Assembly: GCA_902702965.1 (NCBI GenBank)
Contig: CACRXP010000177.1
Span: 265,207-329,206, forward strand
DNA length: 64,000 bases
Reading direction: 5' to 3'
From: Spirometra erinaceieuropaei
Lineage: Eukaryota > Platyhelminthes > Cestoda > Diphyllobothriidea > Diphyllobothriidae
A program made the position numbers and the translations under genes. Under the pieces are notes generated by a model, which was not told the DNA's origin, searched no databases, and worked only from the letters and a program-made list of their open reading frames with translations. Positions 11,181-24,800 of this stretch are shown piece by piece (within the stretch, counting starts at the first letter, position 1; every line of letters starts with the position of its first letter).

Positions 11181-11905
11181 GGAGGGAGGAGCTGCCACGG
11201 CAAGAAACGTTTGGAGTCGTTTATCAGATCTGGTGCAGTTGGGAACAAACAACTACCTCGGAGAAACCGGAAGACAGCTCCGGAAAGAGAATGGCCAAAC
11301 ATGCTGCAACGGTGCGGAGATATGATGCCAGCTCTCCAGTTGCTGCTCATTCGACGAGATCCGGCCACAAATCCAAATTCGACGAGGAAGAAATTCTCGC
11401 TAGAGGTGACAACCGCATGAACCGGGAGCTGCTTGAGTCATGGTTTACTGGCCGCCAGTCTTTTGACAAGTTCTATGATCTCCCCCTTCCATACTCGGTG
11501 CTGAGACTTCGCCTAGGCGGATTAATTGACCACGCGAAGAGCGCACAGGTGAAGAATTTTCCCAACACCAGGGTCGGTGAATCAGATGGACGAGAAATCA
11601 TCACACCAACATCCAGCGCCCGTGATGAGATTGCAGCAGTTAACGACGCAAATTTCGGCCATCAAACAGTCACCAAACCATTGGCAACGAACTGGGATGA
11701 GGGGGGGGGGAAGCCGTAAATATTCATGGGTATGCGGTAGCATGGCGACTGCATCCTATAAATACTGCGGCTCCTTTTGCATGAACCACTCATATTTACT
11801 ATTGTCTCTGATGATGGGTTCCAGCAGGAATCTAAAGAGTCAGGCTAATAAAACTCTTGTTCCAGCGATCGTGTCACATTCTTCAAAGGAGGAACGGTTA
11901 ATTAT
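11180..11905 (+). mobile_element. Penelope-like family A, GIY-YIG endonuclease copy (second of the tandem pair) with tail
   Basis: A GIY-like block (FGVVYQIWCSWEQ, about 11212) is followed after a frame change by the YIG-side helix and then a longer open frame at 11291-11719. That frame has HSTRSGHKSKFDEEEILARG and [14 protein letters not shown] and ends PLPYSVLRLRLGG plus an IITPTSSARDE tail. The 3' tail starts near 11728 (GGTATGCGGTAGCATGGC) and holds a hammerhead-like core at 11808-11845. The enzyme would cut target DNA for retrotransposition; this copy is frameshifted and lacks the reverse transcriptase. Confidence 0.8.
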
Positions 11906-12100
11906 CATAGGTATGCAGTAGCATAGCGACTGCGTCTTCTAAATACTGCAACTTCCTTTGGACATCACCCCTATCTGTTGCTGTCTTCGATGATGGGTTC
12001 GAGTGAGAATCCGAAACGTCAGGCGTATAAAACTCTTTTTCCAGCGATAGCCTCTACTTCTTATCAACTAGTTCCTGGAACTCGCATCTCCCCTTTTATC
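11905..12100 (+). mobile_element. Penelope-like family A, extra tail copy in tandem
   Basis: A second tail unit starts at about 11911 (GGTATGCAGTAGCATAGCG) directly after the first and repeats the whole tail, including the core GATGATGGGTTCGAGTGAGA at 11989 and GAAACGTCAGG. So the array reads endonuclease, tail, endonuclease, tail, tail. Confidence 0.7.
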
Positions 12101-12693
12101 TGCTCTTCAAATCATTTAAAGCTCAGCACAGTAATGTTTTTGTCAACGAGGGTCTATTATGAATTATGATGAAGTAATCCTGAGTAGTGTTTATGTGAAA
12201 TATTATGTTCGTAAGACACGTGACTCGGGGAAACTCCATGCTAGGAAATGATAAATTAATCAGTAACGGGTTAGAAATAATCTTAAAACGTTTCTCTGGA
12301 CGAGTATACGCACACTATATCGCCAGTGTCATAGTAAATTTCCAATTTATTTGCACGTCTTTTGACGATCCAATAATTGAAAACAATGGACATAACTTTA
12401 CATATTACGCAGCCGACAAGGTGGAAGCACATTATGTCCAAGTATGTATAAATTAACGATGGGAGTAACCCCAATATCAGTAAACAAAAGTTATCGCGGA
12501 CATCAGAAGGACAATCCAAGTGCATAAACATGTCTATTACGCAGGACCCGGCTTTTACGCCGGTATTTTTGGTTGTCATGAGAAACCAATAGGATGCAGA
12601 ACTGGCTGCCTTTGATTGGCTACCGCATTAGGGATAAAATTGGCTCGGAAACATTACATATTCCTCATTGCCTTTTGACAAAGTAAAGTGAAC

Positions 12694-12808
12694 ATGCAGA
12701 CGGGTTCTGCTTGGATTGCTCTTATCTCCATTCTGCCCTGCGCACGCACCGATAACTTCAATGGAATTCAAAACGACACGGACCGCATGAATGTCACTTT
12801 CTCGGTCT
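12694..12808 (+). CDS. iGluR exon 1: start codon and signal peptide
   Basis: The ATG begins 38 codons ([20 protein letters not shown] at the start) with a hydrophobic core typical of a signal peptide, ending at a good donor (T then GTAAGT). It leaves one base of a codon, which fits the two-base start of the exon at 14272. The predicted mature chain begins with NVTFSV, like the first beta strand of the amino-terminal domain. Choice of this exon rests on signal peptide, phase and position, not on family-specific residues. Confidence 0.55.
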
Positions 12809-15800
12809 GTAAGTGCTCTGTTTGGATCAGAAAAAAACGTTTCGGATGCGCATAGTCCTTTAGTGTATTTTGCCTTACTTTAATAATGCCCTCTGAAGAA
12901 AGTGTGAACTGCCCAGTTTCTTTTTAGTGCGATTTACCTTTCTGTCCATGTAGTCATGAAAGACCAAATTATGATCTAGTCCCCATTTTCCTCCAACTTC
13001 TTTTCGCGCATAGAAGAAGGCTATTTCAGGCTAGAAAATTCCGCAGTCTCGCCGTGGTGAGGAAACTGATATGCAGTTCATTGGTATCTTCCTTAAAATT
13101 CGCCAGCCTTCATAACCTTGAAGGGCTACATGCGAAAAAGATGGCAAAAGTCGTTTGCTCGGCCCCTACGTCTTCATTAAGAGGACCGTGATGAATATCT
13201 CTCAATCACAGACAAGACTGACAGCTTCTGTTCGATGTTAAATAAGTCGATGGGGATATTTCGTTTATCCTACAAGCCATTGTGCTTGCATATTTTGGAT
13301 AGCCGAGTATGCTTGGTACGAATGAAGAGTTTTAAAATTGGTTTCTGAAAATCTACCTAAGTATTTATTCGGTTCTTTATCTAAAACCACATCTGCTCGG
13401 TAAATTAAATATTAAGAAGGAGATTTGATTTTTGGAACAATAACTTTATTCCACAGGCGATTTGGATTCACTCGCCTGTTCATATGTATCGACTGACTGA
13501 CCTATTTGGCGCATTTGAATGTACGTTATTAAAAATATGAACGATCTTTTTTTCTTCATAAATAGTCGAACAGGTTGTACATGTCATCCGAGGAAGGCTG
13601 AATTTCTGCGGAATACCCGGAACGCGGCTTATTAGTAGTAATGATATGCTGACCTACTGAACTCGTTTTACAAACAAAAAATTTAGTATCTCAAAAGCAG
13701 GCCAATTTTCAATCTCTTTAAGACAGCATCTTATTTAATACAAGGAGGCTGCCGCCATTTAGTGTAGATTCTAGTGTGATTTGCGTTTTAAATTGCATCG
13801 TAAAAGCTGTTCATTAAATATGACTCATGTATACACTTTAGAAATCGGTGCGCTGAGGTTAGTTGATTTCTTTAAAGGTGACAGTCAAAACTAGATTATC
13901 TCATGCACCTAGGCAAGAGGGAAATTACTCTAGGAAACTCATTTAGCTGCCGAGATTAGAATAGGTTTCCACATGAACATCCCCTGTATCCAGGGGCAAG
14001 AAGCTTCTCCTCCGTGCCTTCAAAAAATTTAACATTGATTTAAAATTTAATCGGGGCACTAAGTACATCACAATTCGTTTTTTCTGGGCCGATGCAGTTT
14101 TGCTGGAGTAAATAGGGGCATTTAGATGGAAAAGTTGCTCGATTTTCTACTAGAGGTTCCCGAAACCTAACTGTTCACTTGTAAAATATTTCTGAATCAA
14201 TGCAGACTGTTTTTCGATTAATGTATGCATTTGTGTGCGTGTATGTATTTTTCATTTCTGCCGCCTTTTAGGTGTAATTCACGACTCCGTCTTTGACGCA
14301 AAAAGGTGGAACCTTCTCAGTTTGCTACAGCAATATGCCGGAAAAATTGGTCGTGCTTTGGACGTTGCAAATCGTCAGAAGACCTCCAATATGCCGCAAA
14401 TGTCTTCAAATCCGAGACATGATATCAGCTTTACAGTGGCTGATATTTCTTCTTCGAGAGGCAATATACTCCTTTCTACCGTTCTTATGATTAAGGAATG
14501 TCTGCAGAGGTCATGGGCATGAGGAAAACACAGTGAATTTTTAAATTTAATCAATATGTTAACTTAGCAAAGCAGTGATGTAAGAACACCAAAGACCTGT
14601 GCGGATAGGCTAGATTCGATAGTCAGCGTGGCTACCTTGATTGGAATTCCTGAGACGTCCCTTCTTTGCCGCGTTTATGTTAAACTCAATAACTGACTTA
14701 TTAGTCTGACTTACATTTTTTGAAAGATGACAAATTACATCCGTTTAATTTCCTTAGAACATCGCTAACCTGGACCGAATTTTGATAGGAATTTTTGGCC
14801 CGAAGTCCATCACCCACCGCCGAATAAACGAGTAATATTCATTAACGGCCAACAGCCGGCCAGTAATATTTGCTTAGACCGCAAGATATACAAAAGTTTC
14901 AAGTACGGCGTATCGTGCTATCATAAAAATGAGAAATTCGAGAGTCGAGTGGAGGTTACAATCGAAAGTAGACACTGAAGTGCCGCTCAAATATTTGTAA
15001 AAAGGAAATTTGTTGATTCTTAATGAAAATTACAGAAAGTTTAATGCAGTCATGGATTCAGATTGGTTAATCATAGTGTAAGAGTATTTATCGAATAACA
15101 TTTGTCTAACGGAACAATTAGTTTTTACAGCCTAGGCACTTCTACGTTAGTTTTGAATGTGGAAGTTTGCCGACAAAGCTACCAGTTAAATGGTATATCT
15201 TCTTGTCAGGGTGATAAATGAAGAAGAAAACTTTCAACAGAAGATAAAATGCAGGGGTTCTTAAGCAGAAAAAAATATTTTTCGCCCAGTACAATTTCGC
15301 TTCCACAGCTGGCGCGGACACAGTAGCAAATTTATCAATTAGCAGCGACAAATGGCTTTATCGGCCAGTAGGATAGGAAAACGGCCTTCGGTTTCCACAT
15401 GACTGCGGAAATTATTGGCGAATGTGTCCATATTTCCTTCAGAATGATTAGAAGCCCTACCTGGGGTTCCACCTCGTATTCAATCTACAGCAGATGTCCT
15501 ATCATATGAAATGATAACCGAAGTTCTCAAATGCGTCTTCACTTCAAACAGATTACCTGGGTAGGGTTGTGATACCAATCATCCTGTGACATAATACCAA
15601 GATAGTACAGTCACGACCGGATGCCGGCTTTCGAATGAGCTCCATGTCGACCGCTTAATTCCGTAAAAATCTCTTTAAGTGGTACCACTTCCAATCATTG
15701 GTTTCTGATGTCCTTGTGAATTCAAATATTTTTATAGGAGCCAACCTGCTGTTTCACCTCGTATTCAATCTATTTTAGCCGCACTCCTACGGCTGCAGCA

Positions 15801-18800
15801 GTTCAATCTGACCATCTCTCTCACGGCCTGCGGCAACGCCCTGCACGTTGGTGAGTACACCGGGCGATACGGCATTCCGCACGTGCATCTGACGAACTTC
15901 GCCTGCCCATATCAACCAGACGGTCAGGTCTCTTTCATTGACAACAATACCCTCTGGTTAACCTATCCGGCGTCCTATGAGGACAAATTCCTGCATTCCT
16001 ACTTCCATCGGGAATCCGGCACAGACGCCGTGCATCTAATGCAAGAAAATCAACTACACGGTAGGATTCTGCATCACTGGGGGGAATTTTCATTGGAAAC
16101 TTCCAAAGGCAATTTGGCGGGCATATGTCTGCATTCGATAAATCCTCTTTAGGCCTGCACATTTATATGACTACCGAAATAATGAATTAGAAGACGGAGG
16201 CAAGTGGGCAATTTGGGGGGGAGAAAGAGTGAAACAAGAAAGGAAGGGTTTTTTTATTATGGTCCCATTTCAAGGGGAGGTGCCAAGTAAACTTTTAAGC
16301 AGACGCCTACCTCAAGCTGTAACAAGTAACTTTTCAGTAGCTGACACCTGTGTACTGTTCTCCACCAGCTCCATCCCATACGGAGAGGACAATAAAGAAC
16401 CCAGACCACTTCTAAGTGTATTCAATTTTTGATCTGCTCCTGTGAGGGCAGAATCAGTCAACATCAGTCAGTATATTTGGAGTAAATGACAGAAGCCCCT
16501 AAAAACGCCATTTAAACGATACAAGTGTGAATGAAAAAGTTAAAGTGCATACGTTTTGCCTGCGTTTTTAATGTACAGAATGCATAAATCTCATGTTGGA
16601 ACATAGATGCGAAAAGGTGTTACATTTACGAACTACTGGCGATAAAATCGTTCACTGCATTCGCACTGCGAAAACTTTCATATGAGTCAAAAAATGACCT
16701 ATTGAATTCATGTTAGTAGTATGTTTATAGTCATTTCAATAACCGCCTAGACCAGGCTTGGGGAGTTCGGGTTACCATTTAACAGTTGATTAGCCAGATT
16801 TCTCTTAAACACACTCACGGAAGAGGAATTAAAAACATACGTCAGCAAAGAACTCCATTGGCGAATGACCCTCTATGAGAAAAAGGTGGAACGGTGATTT
16901 GTGTGGCACAGTTCCTTTTTAAGCTGGCAATCGTGTCATCTGAGACTAGTCTTTAGTGCCATTTCAAAAAGAGTTTCCCAGTCGACATCCAGATAAAGTC
17001 CTCTTAGCATCTGGAATGTAGTGGGGGATAGAGGTTCAAGGTCGTCGGCGCTGATCGTGCGTAAAATTTTTGAGTTAGTGAACAGCCTTTGTAGCACGTC
17101 GTTGTACACCTTCGAGGATATCTGTATCCTTCCGAAGCCACGGCCGCCAAAGCCTGTACCGCATATCCAATTGGTGGCCAGATAAATGTCCCATATACCT
17201 TGCCAGAGACATCTGCATTCAAGATAGTAAACTTTCTTCGTATCGCATTCATGGCTGACATTGCTTTATCTCTGCGACACTTAGGTCGTCTTTAATGAAT
17301 ACGCCAAGATCTTTTTGCACATCTAGGGTTTCAAGTGGCTGATTGTCCAGGAGGTACTGTCGCGAGGGTGCATTTATTCTTCACCTTGCTGATACTATGT
17401 TCATTACCACACATTTTTTGAAGTTGAATTCCAAGCACCATTTTTCGCTCCATTCATCGCACGAGCCAGCTTTTGTCTAAAAGAATAAGAGAACATTTGC
17501 CAGTATGATTAGGAAAGAGTAAAATAAAGAACATCAACCGATAAATCCACGCGCACATGGTAGCCACAGACCACCCTGTAGATGCTAGAGAGGCCTTCCG
17601 AGTAATTTATAAGGTTCTGCCAAGCTGTGCGGAACTACTGGGGCAACGACGTTTGATTACGCAAATCGGTCCTATCCGCACAGCAGAACTTCATACAGGT
17701 CCCACAAGTGCCATGGCCCAAGGCCACCAAGCCACCCACCCGCATATAACTACATTCCCTGGTGCCCACTATCCGTCCAGCGTTGACTGGAATTTTGATG
17801 TTCCACTCTCCCGCTACTTCCTCCAAACCAGAACTAGAGCCTAATTATCTACTTGCCCGTATCTTGTGACTCATTATTTTAGTAATCATATTTATGTACA
17901 GGCCTGGCAAGAATTTATCGAAAGTTTCCAATTGTTGGACTTTTAAATACCGTGAAATGTTCGTTCACAAATCCTCATGTCTCTGTATTTATCATTGTGG
18001 CTTGTACAGTTAGCAATATGGATCAAATCCACTGCTAAATTGTATAAACCCTATATGGTCCCCCTTTATTACCGTAGACTAATGTGGGGTTTTCCGTACG
18101 CGGAAAATACATGGCTTGTAGTTCGGATCCCAGAGTCTAAGTGTAACGGCAGGTTGAGTTTAAAATCATTCGGGAATTGGACAGACATACTGAGGAATCT
18201 GAAGTATTATAGATTTATATTGCAGTCCGACCAGTTTTACAACCCTATATAACTAACCTTTTCGAAACGAAAACGAATTTCCGAATTTCGGTTGACATTT
18301 CATGAGTTAGCCCGCATACGATCCCTGATGAGGGGGGGGGGGCAGCCGCAAACATTCATAGGTATGCAGTAGCATGGTGACTGCATCTTATAAATGCTGC
18401 AGTCCCTTGTGCATGAACCACCCGCATCTGCTTTTTGCCTCTGATGATGGGTTCGAGCAGGAATCCTAAACGTCAGGCTAATAAAGCTCTTGTCCCAGCG
18501 ATCGTGTCTCCTTCTTCAAAACTGCTTCCTGGGACTCGTCTCTTCGCTTCTATTGGCAGGGGGAATCTGTGATGGTGTGGGCTCCAGACTCTAGTACATC
18601 AGTCTCCGTTCGATGAATTCGCATGTGACCGACTAGGCCGATGAGTAAGGATGTGACATCCTGGGGACAGCAAACATGCCAGAAACGTTCATAAGGATCC
18701 TTCCTCCACACATACCTACTAAGTGTAGTCATGAAATTCACGAATTCACTTCTTGTTAAACTAAAACAGTTTCAGGAGTAAATTACAGCATTGGGAACTC

Positions 18801-21800
18801 ATCTCCTGTAAGTGTGATTTTTAAACGTAAACGCTGATGCCCACGCGGCGCGGTGAAAGGGTCACTTAAGTCCAGAATCGTGTCAACAAAACCCTACCCA
18901 CCTCAGGTTCAAATTTATTTCTGATTCTTTTAACTCGACACGATCATTATAACCGCTTTCGTCAGCTGGCAAGTCTTTGCTACATTTGCAAAGTTAAAAG
19001 CACCCTTAACCCAATACTAAACGTCATATTAACTGTTTAGATGCTCTGAGGTTTTTTTAAATTTGGGAAACCGCAGATGTCATTCTTGACTCCTGGAACC
19101 ACCGAAAACCCACCGATCCTAGAGGTGGCATCCCGGTGGTTACATTCCGCCGCAATACCTCCAGAGACAACGGACCCCAGAACAGACGAAGCACTGCCTT
19201 TGATTTGGATCACGTCTTCACCGTCTGGATGGCTCACAAGATTCCCCAAACAGTATTCCTGCATACGATGTCTCCTGATGTGGAGGACATCGTGGCGCAG
19301 GTAGGTTGCACCGTTTTGCAACAGCACTCATGCCGAGTTTAATTGGTCTTTTCATAACTTAACGTGAATAACCGTTTGGTTTGCAGAAGCCTGAAGTCAG
19401 CGTTGATACACAAACTCACACTCTCCCACTGTCGTGTGAACTAAGAAATGTAATGTCGAGTGCCTATATTCATCTTCCGATAATTCATCATCAGACCTGC
19501 ACACCTAGACGAAATAAGCAAATAAGGTTGAAAGTAGCCGGTGAACATTAGTCACGGGAGAGGGTGTTAGGTGACGAAACATAAACACAATATCCTGGTA
19601 GAGTCCCCCCCGCTCTTCCCCTTCCCCAAATCCAATGTTTTTCTGAAATTTACTTTTAATAGTGCACATCGGTTAACAATTAACATTGCAGACGCACTCC
19701 CGGTGCATGCAGTCCACTGCATTCGTTGGCATCAAGAGAAGTTTGCAATATATGGTCCTGATTGTATTTCCACTGGGTTCGTCCACTTTGGAAGAACAGT
19801 CTGAAGAACAGTCTCGGGTGCCCTCGACTGTTTCAGCAGGGACAGGAGTTAGGAGTAGTCTAGATTAGCCCTAGTTGAAGTATTGATGATAGTCCATAGA
19901 GTGCAAATTACAAAATGCCAAAGAACGCCGCAGTAATAGCATTGTCTTAAACGCGGTTGCGTACAATAGGACAGTGAAATAAGTACTGCCTGAGACAAAT
20001 TTTATTGTCCCAAAATAAAAACACATAACGGTGAGAGGGCCTGTTATTTCTCAGGAATGCACTACGGCAAGTCGGCGCAAATGCAGACTTGTTTTGTGTT
20101 TTAAGTGTGCCATGCAGCAAATCGAGCAAATACCATTGTTTTGCCCACTTTAAAACTCGATGCACGGAGGTCAGTTGATGCAGTTTTTACCAGGCGTTAA
20201 ATCCGGAAGAGATAATCTTAAAACCACAGGCCAGTCCTTTTCATAAGATCAAAGGACAACGGTATAGAGAAGTACCCGGCTTAACTGTCAGTAGACTGTG
20301 GATCGTGTCATATGGGGTTTTATCTCGGCATACATTTGCAGGCTGTCGCAGAAAGTGCACTGTCAACAACGATTACTTCCCACGACCTCACACCTTAAAT
20401 CATAATCCGTTATTTTGTAAAATCCGCTGTTTGTTTATTGTTTAATTGATACTCTCATTTCCGTTGTCTTACAATAGCATAGGGTAAGACTTTCGGTATA
20501 TGTCCAGGCAATTTTGTATTTTCTTTTATTTTGTCGGCTTACTGTCCAGCGTGAGGCCTCACCCATAAAACTACCTTTACCATAAATCACCTACGGCACG
20601 ATCTACAGTCTACTGGCAGTTAAATGGGGTCCCTCTCTATACGGTTGTCGATCAAACTCAAGATAATGGAAGAAAATACTTTCAGGAGTCCGGAATCTGA
20701 ATTCGCCAACATATATATCCTTTTCATTGGGTCCGTCCGGTCTCGAAGAGATCAAACTTTATAATATGCGAGCTGTTCGTGTTAGCACCTCGTTACGCTT
20801 TTCAGTTGACTAATTTGGATTTCGAGCTAGCTACGGGGTAATTTTGCGGTTAGGGTTAAATAGAAGTAAGTCTTAGGGCTGGGATTAGGGTAGGGCTCAC
20901 AGCTAGTGCTGGGATTAGTTTCGAGGATAGGGTAAAGATCTAAGTTGGAGTCCGGGTCAGGAGTGGGGTCATGGTGGCGTTAAGGCTAGGGGTACGCTTA
21001 CCTATGAGAATAATTCTAACAATAATTCTTATCTTAACGTTAACCGTCGTCCTAGCCATAGCCTTAATCCCCCTTTCATCTATCAAAACACATGCTATGC
21101 GCCGGTTGCTGAAACGTAGAAATACAAACTACTCAAATGCACAAAGTAGAGAATAATACTCGCATAAATTATCAAGGATGTTAATAAAAGCACTTTTAAC
21201 CCTAAAGCAGTGGATAATCTGTGTGCACAGACTGTGTGACCAATCAAAGATCCTGCGAGAGGCGCTTCACCAGCTGTTTCGCCAAGAGGAGGCACCGGAC
21301 GTGTGCTGCCGTAACGGCTGAATATGCGGATATTCGGGTCAGCCTAGCGTATGCTGACTGTGGTCGGTTCAGCTTGATTTATTGTACAGTTGTTGACGTC
21401 AGTGGATATTTGAGCCATTGCGGACGTGTGGCAGTTGCGTAGTTTATGAGAGGGTGTATTTTGCCCCTTACTTATCTTAGAAGCAGAGGGAGTAGGACTG
21501 GAGTTTCGAGTTTCGCTCTGGCCGAACAAAATAGCTCTTCGTTTAAAGGGAAGGATTTTAGTAAGTAATGCTACCTAGCATCATGCATTTAAGGAACTTT
21601 AAATAATTTTGACTTCAGAGTTTGATTACACGCGAAAAGTCAACCATTTTATTAAAACCATGACAACAACAATTCACATATAAAGCTGTTTGTTCACATC
21701 GTTAGTAGGGCACAATTGCGAGAAAGTTGGTGCTTCCCAGTGTACCTCATTGCTTCTCATGCTGCCTCTAGCATAGCATCAGTTTTCAGAGCGAACCCCA

Positions 21801-24800
21801 CCACTTTTCTGAAAGAAATTGAACTTAGAGTTTTAAGGCCTCACATAGAGTTTGGGGCCAGACATGAAGACTCTTGAATCGGTGAAGTCATTCCATGTTC
21901 AGTGCCTGATTAATTTCTAGGTTTATTTATGCATAGCTAAATATGAAAAAGAATTTAGCGAGTACACTGCTTTTTCCGCAGTCCATAAGTTTGTTAGGGG
22001 TTTAATGACAACTTTTACGAATGTTTTAAGGGAAGAATACCAACTTACGCCCATACGTACTCCAAATGTAGATGTTGAAGACAATATGTGATTCTTTTAA
22101 TGTCGATTTTTTTCGTTCGCAGGCCTACAATGCTGGCCTCATTTCGCAAAACACCTTCTGGACTATCCTAGACGAGGCGGGCTCAAATATGAATGTTTCA
22201 GGTCTCACCACTAAACTGAATGCTTCGGACGATGCGTCCACAAACCCCATCAAGGACCGGCAGAGAGCACGACCCAATCTGGCCTTTATCAGACGTTATC
22301 CAGTTCTCCGTAATGAGGACTGTTTTGACACGAAGTTGCCTCTGGACTTTAGAGCGCGCATGCGCAGACTGTTTGACTGCCGGGTTGACCACATACCGGT
22401 ATGTCGCTTTCAGTAAATGACACAATTCAACCTACTGTTTAAGAAATAGTAGTGGATAATATTCAGTTACGACAAACTCTGGGAGATGGTTTCACCATTC
22501 ATACTAGTCAACAAATGTCGTGGGAAATCTCCGAAAATCTTGAAGAATGCTTTCAGATGGAAAATATTTCCTGAACAAAGCTGATTGCGTGGAGAAGAGG
22601 GAGAAATAAGGGCATGCGAAACCTTTATAAGCTAAAGTGAAGCTAATCAGAAAACACACGGAGAAAGCTGGGGGACCCACTGATGAGTCGGACCCCTCTC
22701 AGCTGTGTCAGGCAGCGGCATAGGATCGACGAAACATGGGTGTCTGGGCGTTTAGCTAATACCCGGGCTGTCAGTACGGTAAATAATTCCAAAATTATAT
22801 ACTACTGGCTGTCTGTTGGCGGTTTGTGAGTATGCGGTTATTCCGCAGTGTCTGAGGGATTTTAGCTCAACTATTCATATCAAATTTCGGACCATGCTCG
22901 AAGAGATCTGTTTAGAAGGATTTACTCCAAGTAAAGGGACAGACTGTGACTTTTGAAATAAATAATGAATATTCCACTTCTCAATATTCGCCTGAAATTT
23001 TGATCATATTTTTCTGAAAGTCATTTCTAGTCCCACTGTTCGACAGCACAGAAGAAAGTTCATACTAAAGACTGGTCTATTCTGCGGAATCCACAGACAA
23101 CTATTTGAAATCCTGCTTAGGAAATCCTGCTCGGGCAGTCAGCTTACAGTAGCAGACGTGGTGGATTCCAGACGTTGCGGTAGGTTTGGCGTGTAAACTT
23201 GGGCCAAATTTGATTAAACTCGCATCGCCCGGTGGGGCCTCATAGGTCAGATGGTTAGAACGTTGGATGTACAAAAGCCTTCCCTTGTTGTCGTGGGCTT
23301 GAATCCTACAAAAGCACCGATCTTTTCCCAGTTAGGTCAAAGTGAATTATCTGAAAGCTGACAATAAACCTCTGTATTTGAAATCTCTCAGACGGTTTAA
23401 AATTGAGACCATTTCCTTAACGGCCCAAACAAGCAGAGGATGAAGTACATCAGCTAGAAAGTATGATACTTCGCAAAAGCCTAACAAACCTGTCCTCTGA
23501 GCTGCGGCAGAATGTATTTTCAGTTAATTTAGTTATTCGGAAGACCAGCGTTATTAATATTACATTGGATATACCCACTTTTCTTTCATAGGAAAGACTG
23601 ATTGACATTATCCTGATCACTTACCAAGCCGTTTACGGAGGTTCGCGGGAAATTCACCCACCTTCCGTCGACACTGCGGTCAGACTCCTGCACAACGTTC
23701 AAGACGTAAGATTCACTAAGTTTACATGGTTTTGCATAACGCGCTCTAAAATCCTTAACAAACTGTTAAGACTGTCTACAAGAAAGAAAATTTGTCCTTG
23801 CGAACAATAATACTTAACTGAGTCATCAAAAAGAATAAAACTTTTTATCTTCAAAATTTGGGCAGCATTTTCACTGACTCGTAAAAATCGGGTTAAGGTG
23901 ATCATTAAGAAGTAAAACCCGGCGTGTTTCTTCTGCTGGCAAGAGAGGAAATTCGTTTTTCATTCTGACATTAACTCCTGCTTGTCTAAAAATACGAAGC
24001 CTAGGGTATACATCAACTTATGAATGAGCCTCCACCGATAAGGAATTCAAATGTGAAAAAATGCGAAAAACGTGCTGCGTTCATCAGTTGTCAAAAGGAA
24101 TGTTGCCTGTGGAAATATTGTTACGATGGCCAAAGCGGTGGGCAGAACCTATCTACTCCTATCTTCAAGCCAGGTCGCTGGTAGGGGCAATAAAGTTGAA
24201 CGAGAGACATTCAGCGTTTGTCACTTGTTAAAAGAATTGTTGCCTGTGAAGATATTGTTACGATGGCCAAAGCAGTAGGCAGACCATATCCACCCCTACC
24301 TTCAAGTCAGGTCGTGGGTAGGGGGAAACAAAGTTAGACGCCGGTAGAGAATGCTGCATGGGAAAAACGGACAATATGCTGTAATACAAAGAAGCGAACA
24401 CAAATTCACCTCCAGTAAACCGAACTGAAATGTACAAGCTGGTAACCGGAGGGGAGATGGACATGTCCAGCGTCCTCAGAGCAGGCATCAGTGTACCTAC
24501 GAGGCCGGAATCCGAGTGTCCGGTGCGAGTGCATATCTGACTCAGTTTTGAAGTTGATTGTCTGGCTCGGATTGCTGGGACCGACCGAAAACCTCCCGGT
24601 TTTAGCGTTTCACCAGACACTATGGGAGCATCCCGTAGGGTCTCAGAATGTCAGATAGAAGACTGCTGCTAGCACGTATGAGCAAATATCCTCGAGAGAG
24701 CGAGAGAGAGACGCAGAGTTGCATCCGACGCCGAAGTAGGGTCACTATAATATGTGCTTAATTTTTAACTCAGAATGGTAACACACCACTGTAAAAGCTC

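Noticed and set aside
24258..24620. 120-codon open frame on -
   Set aside because: Overlaps a tandem duplication; no family pattern seen.
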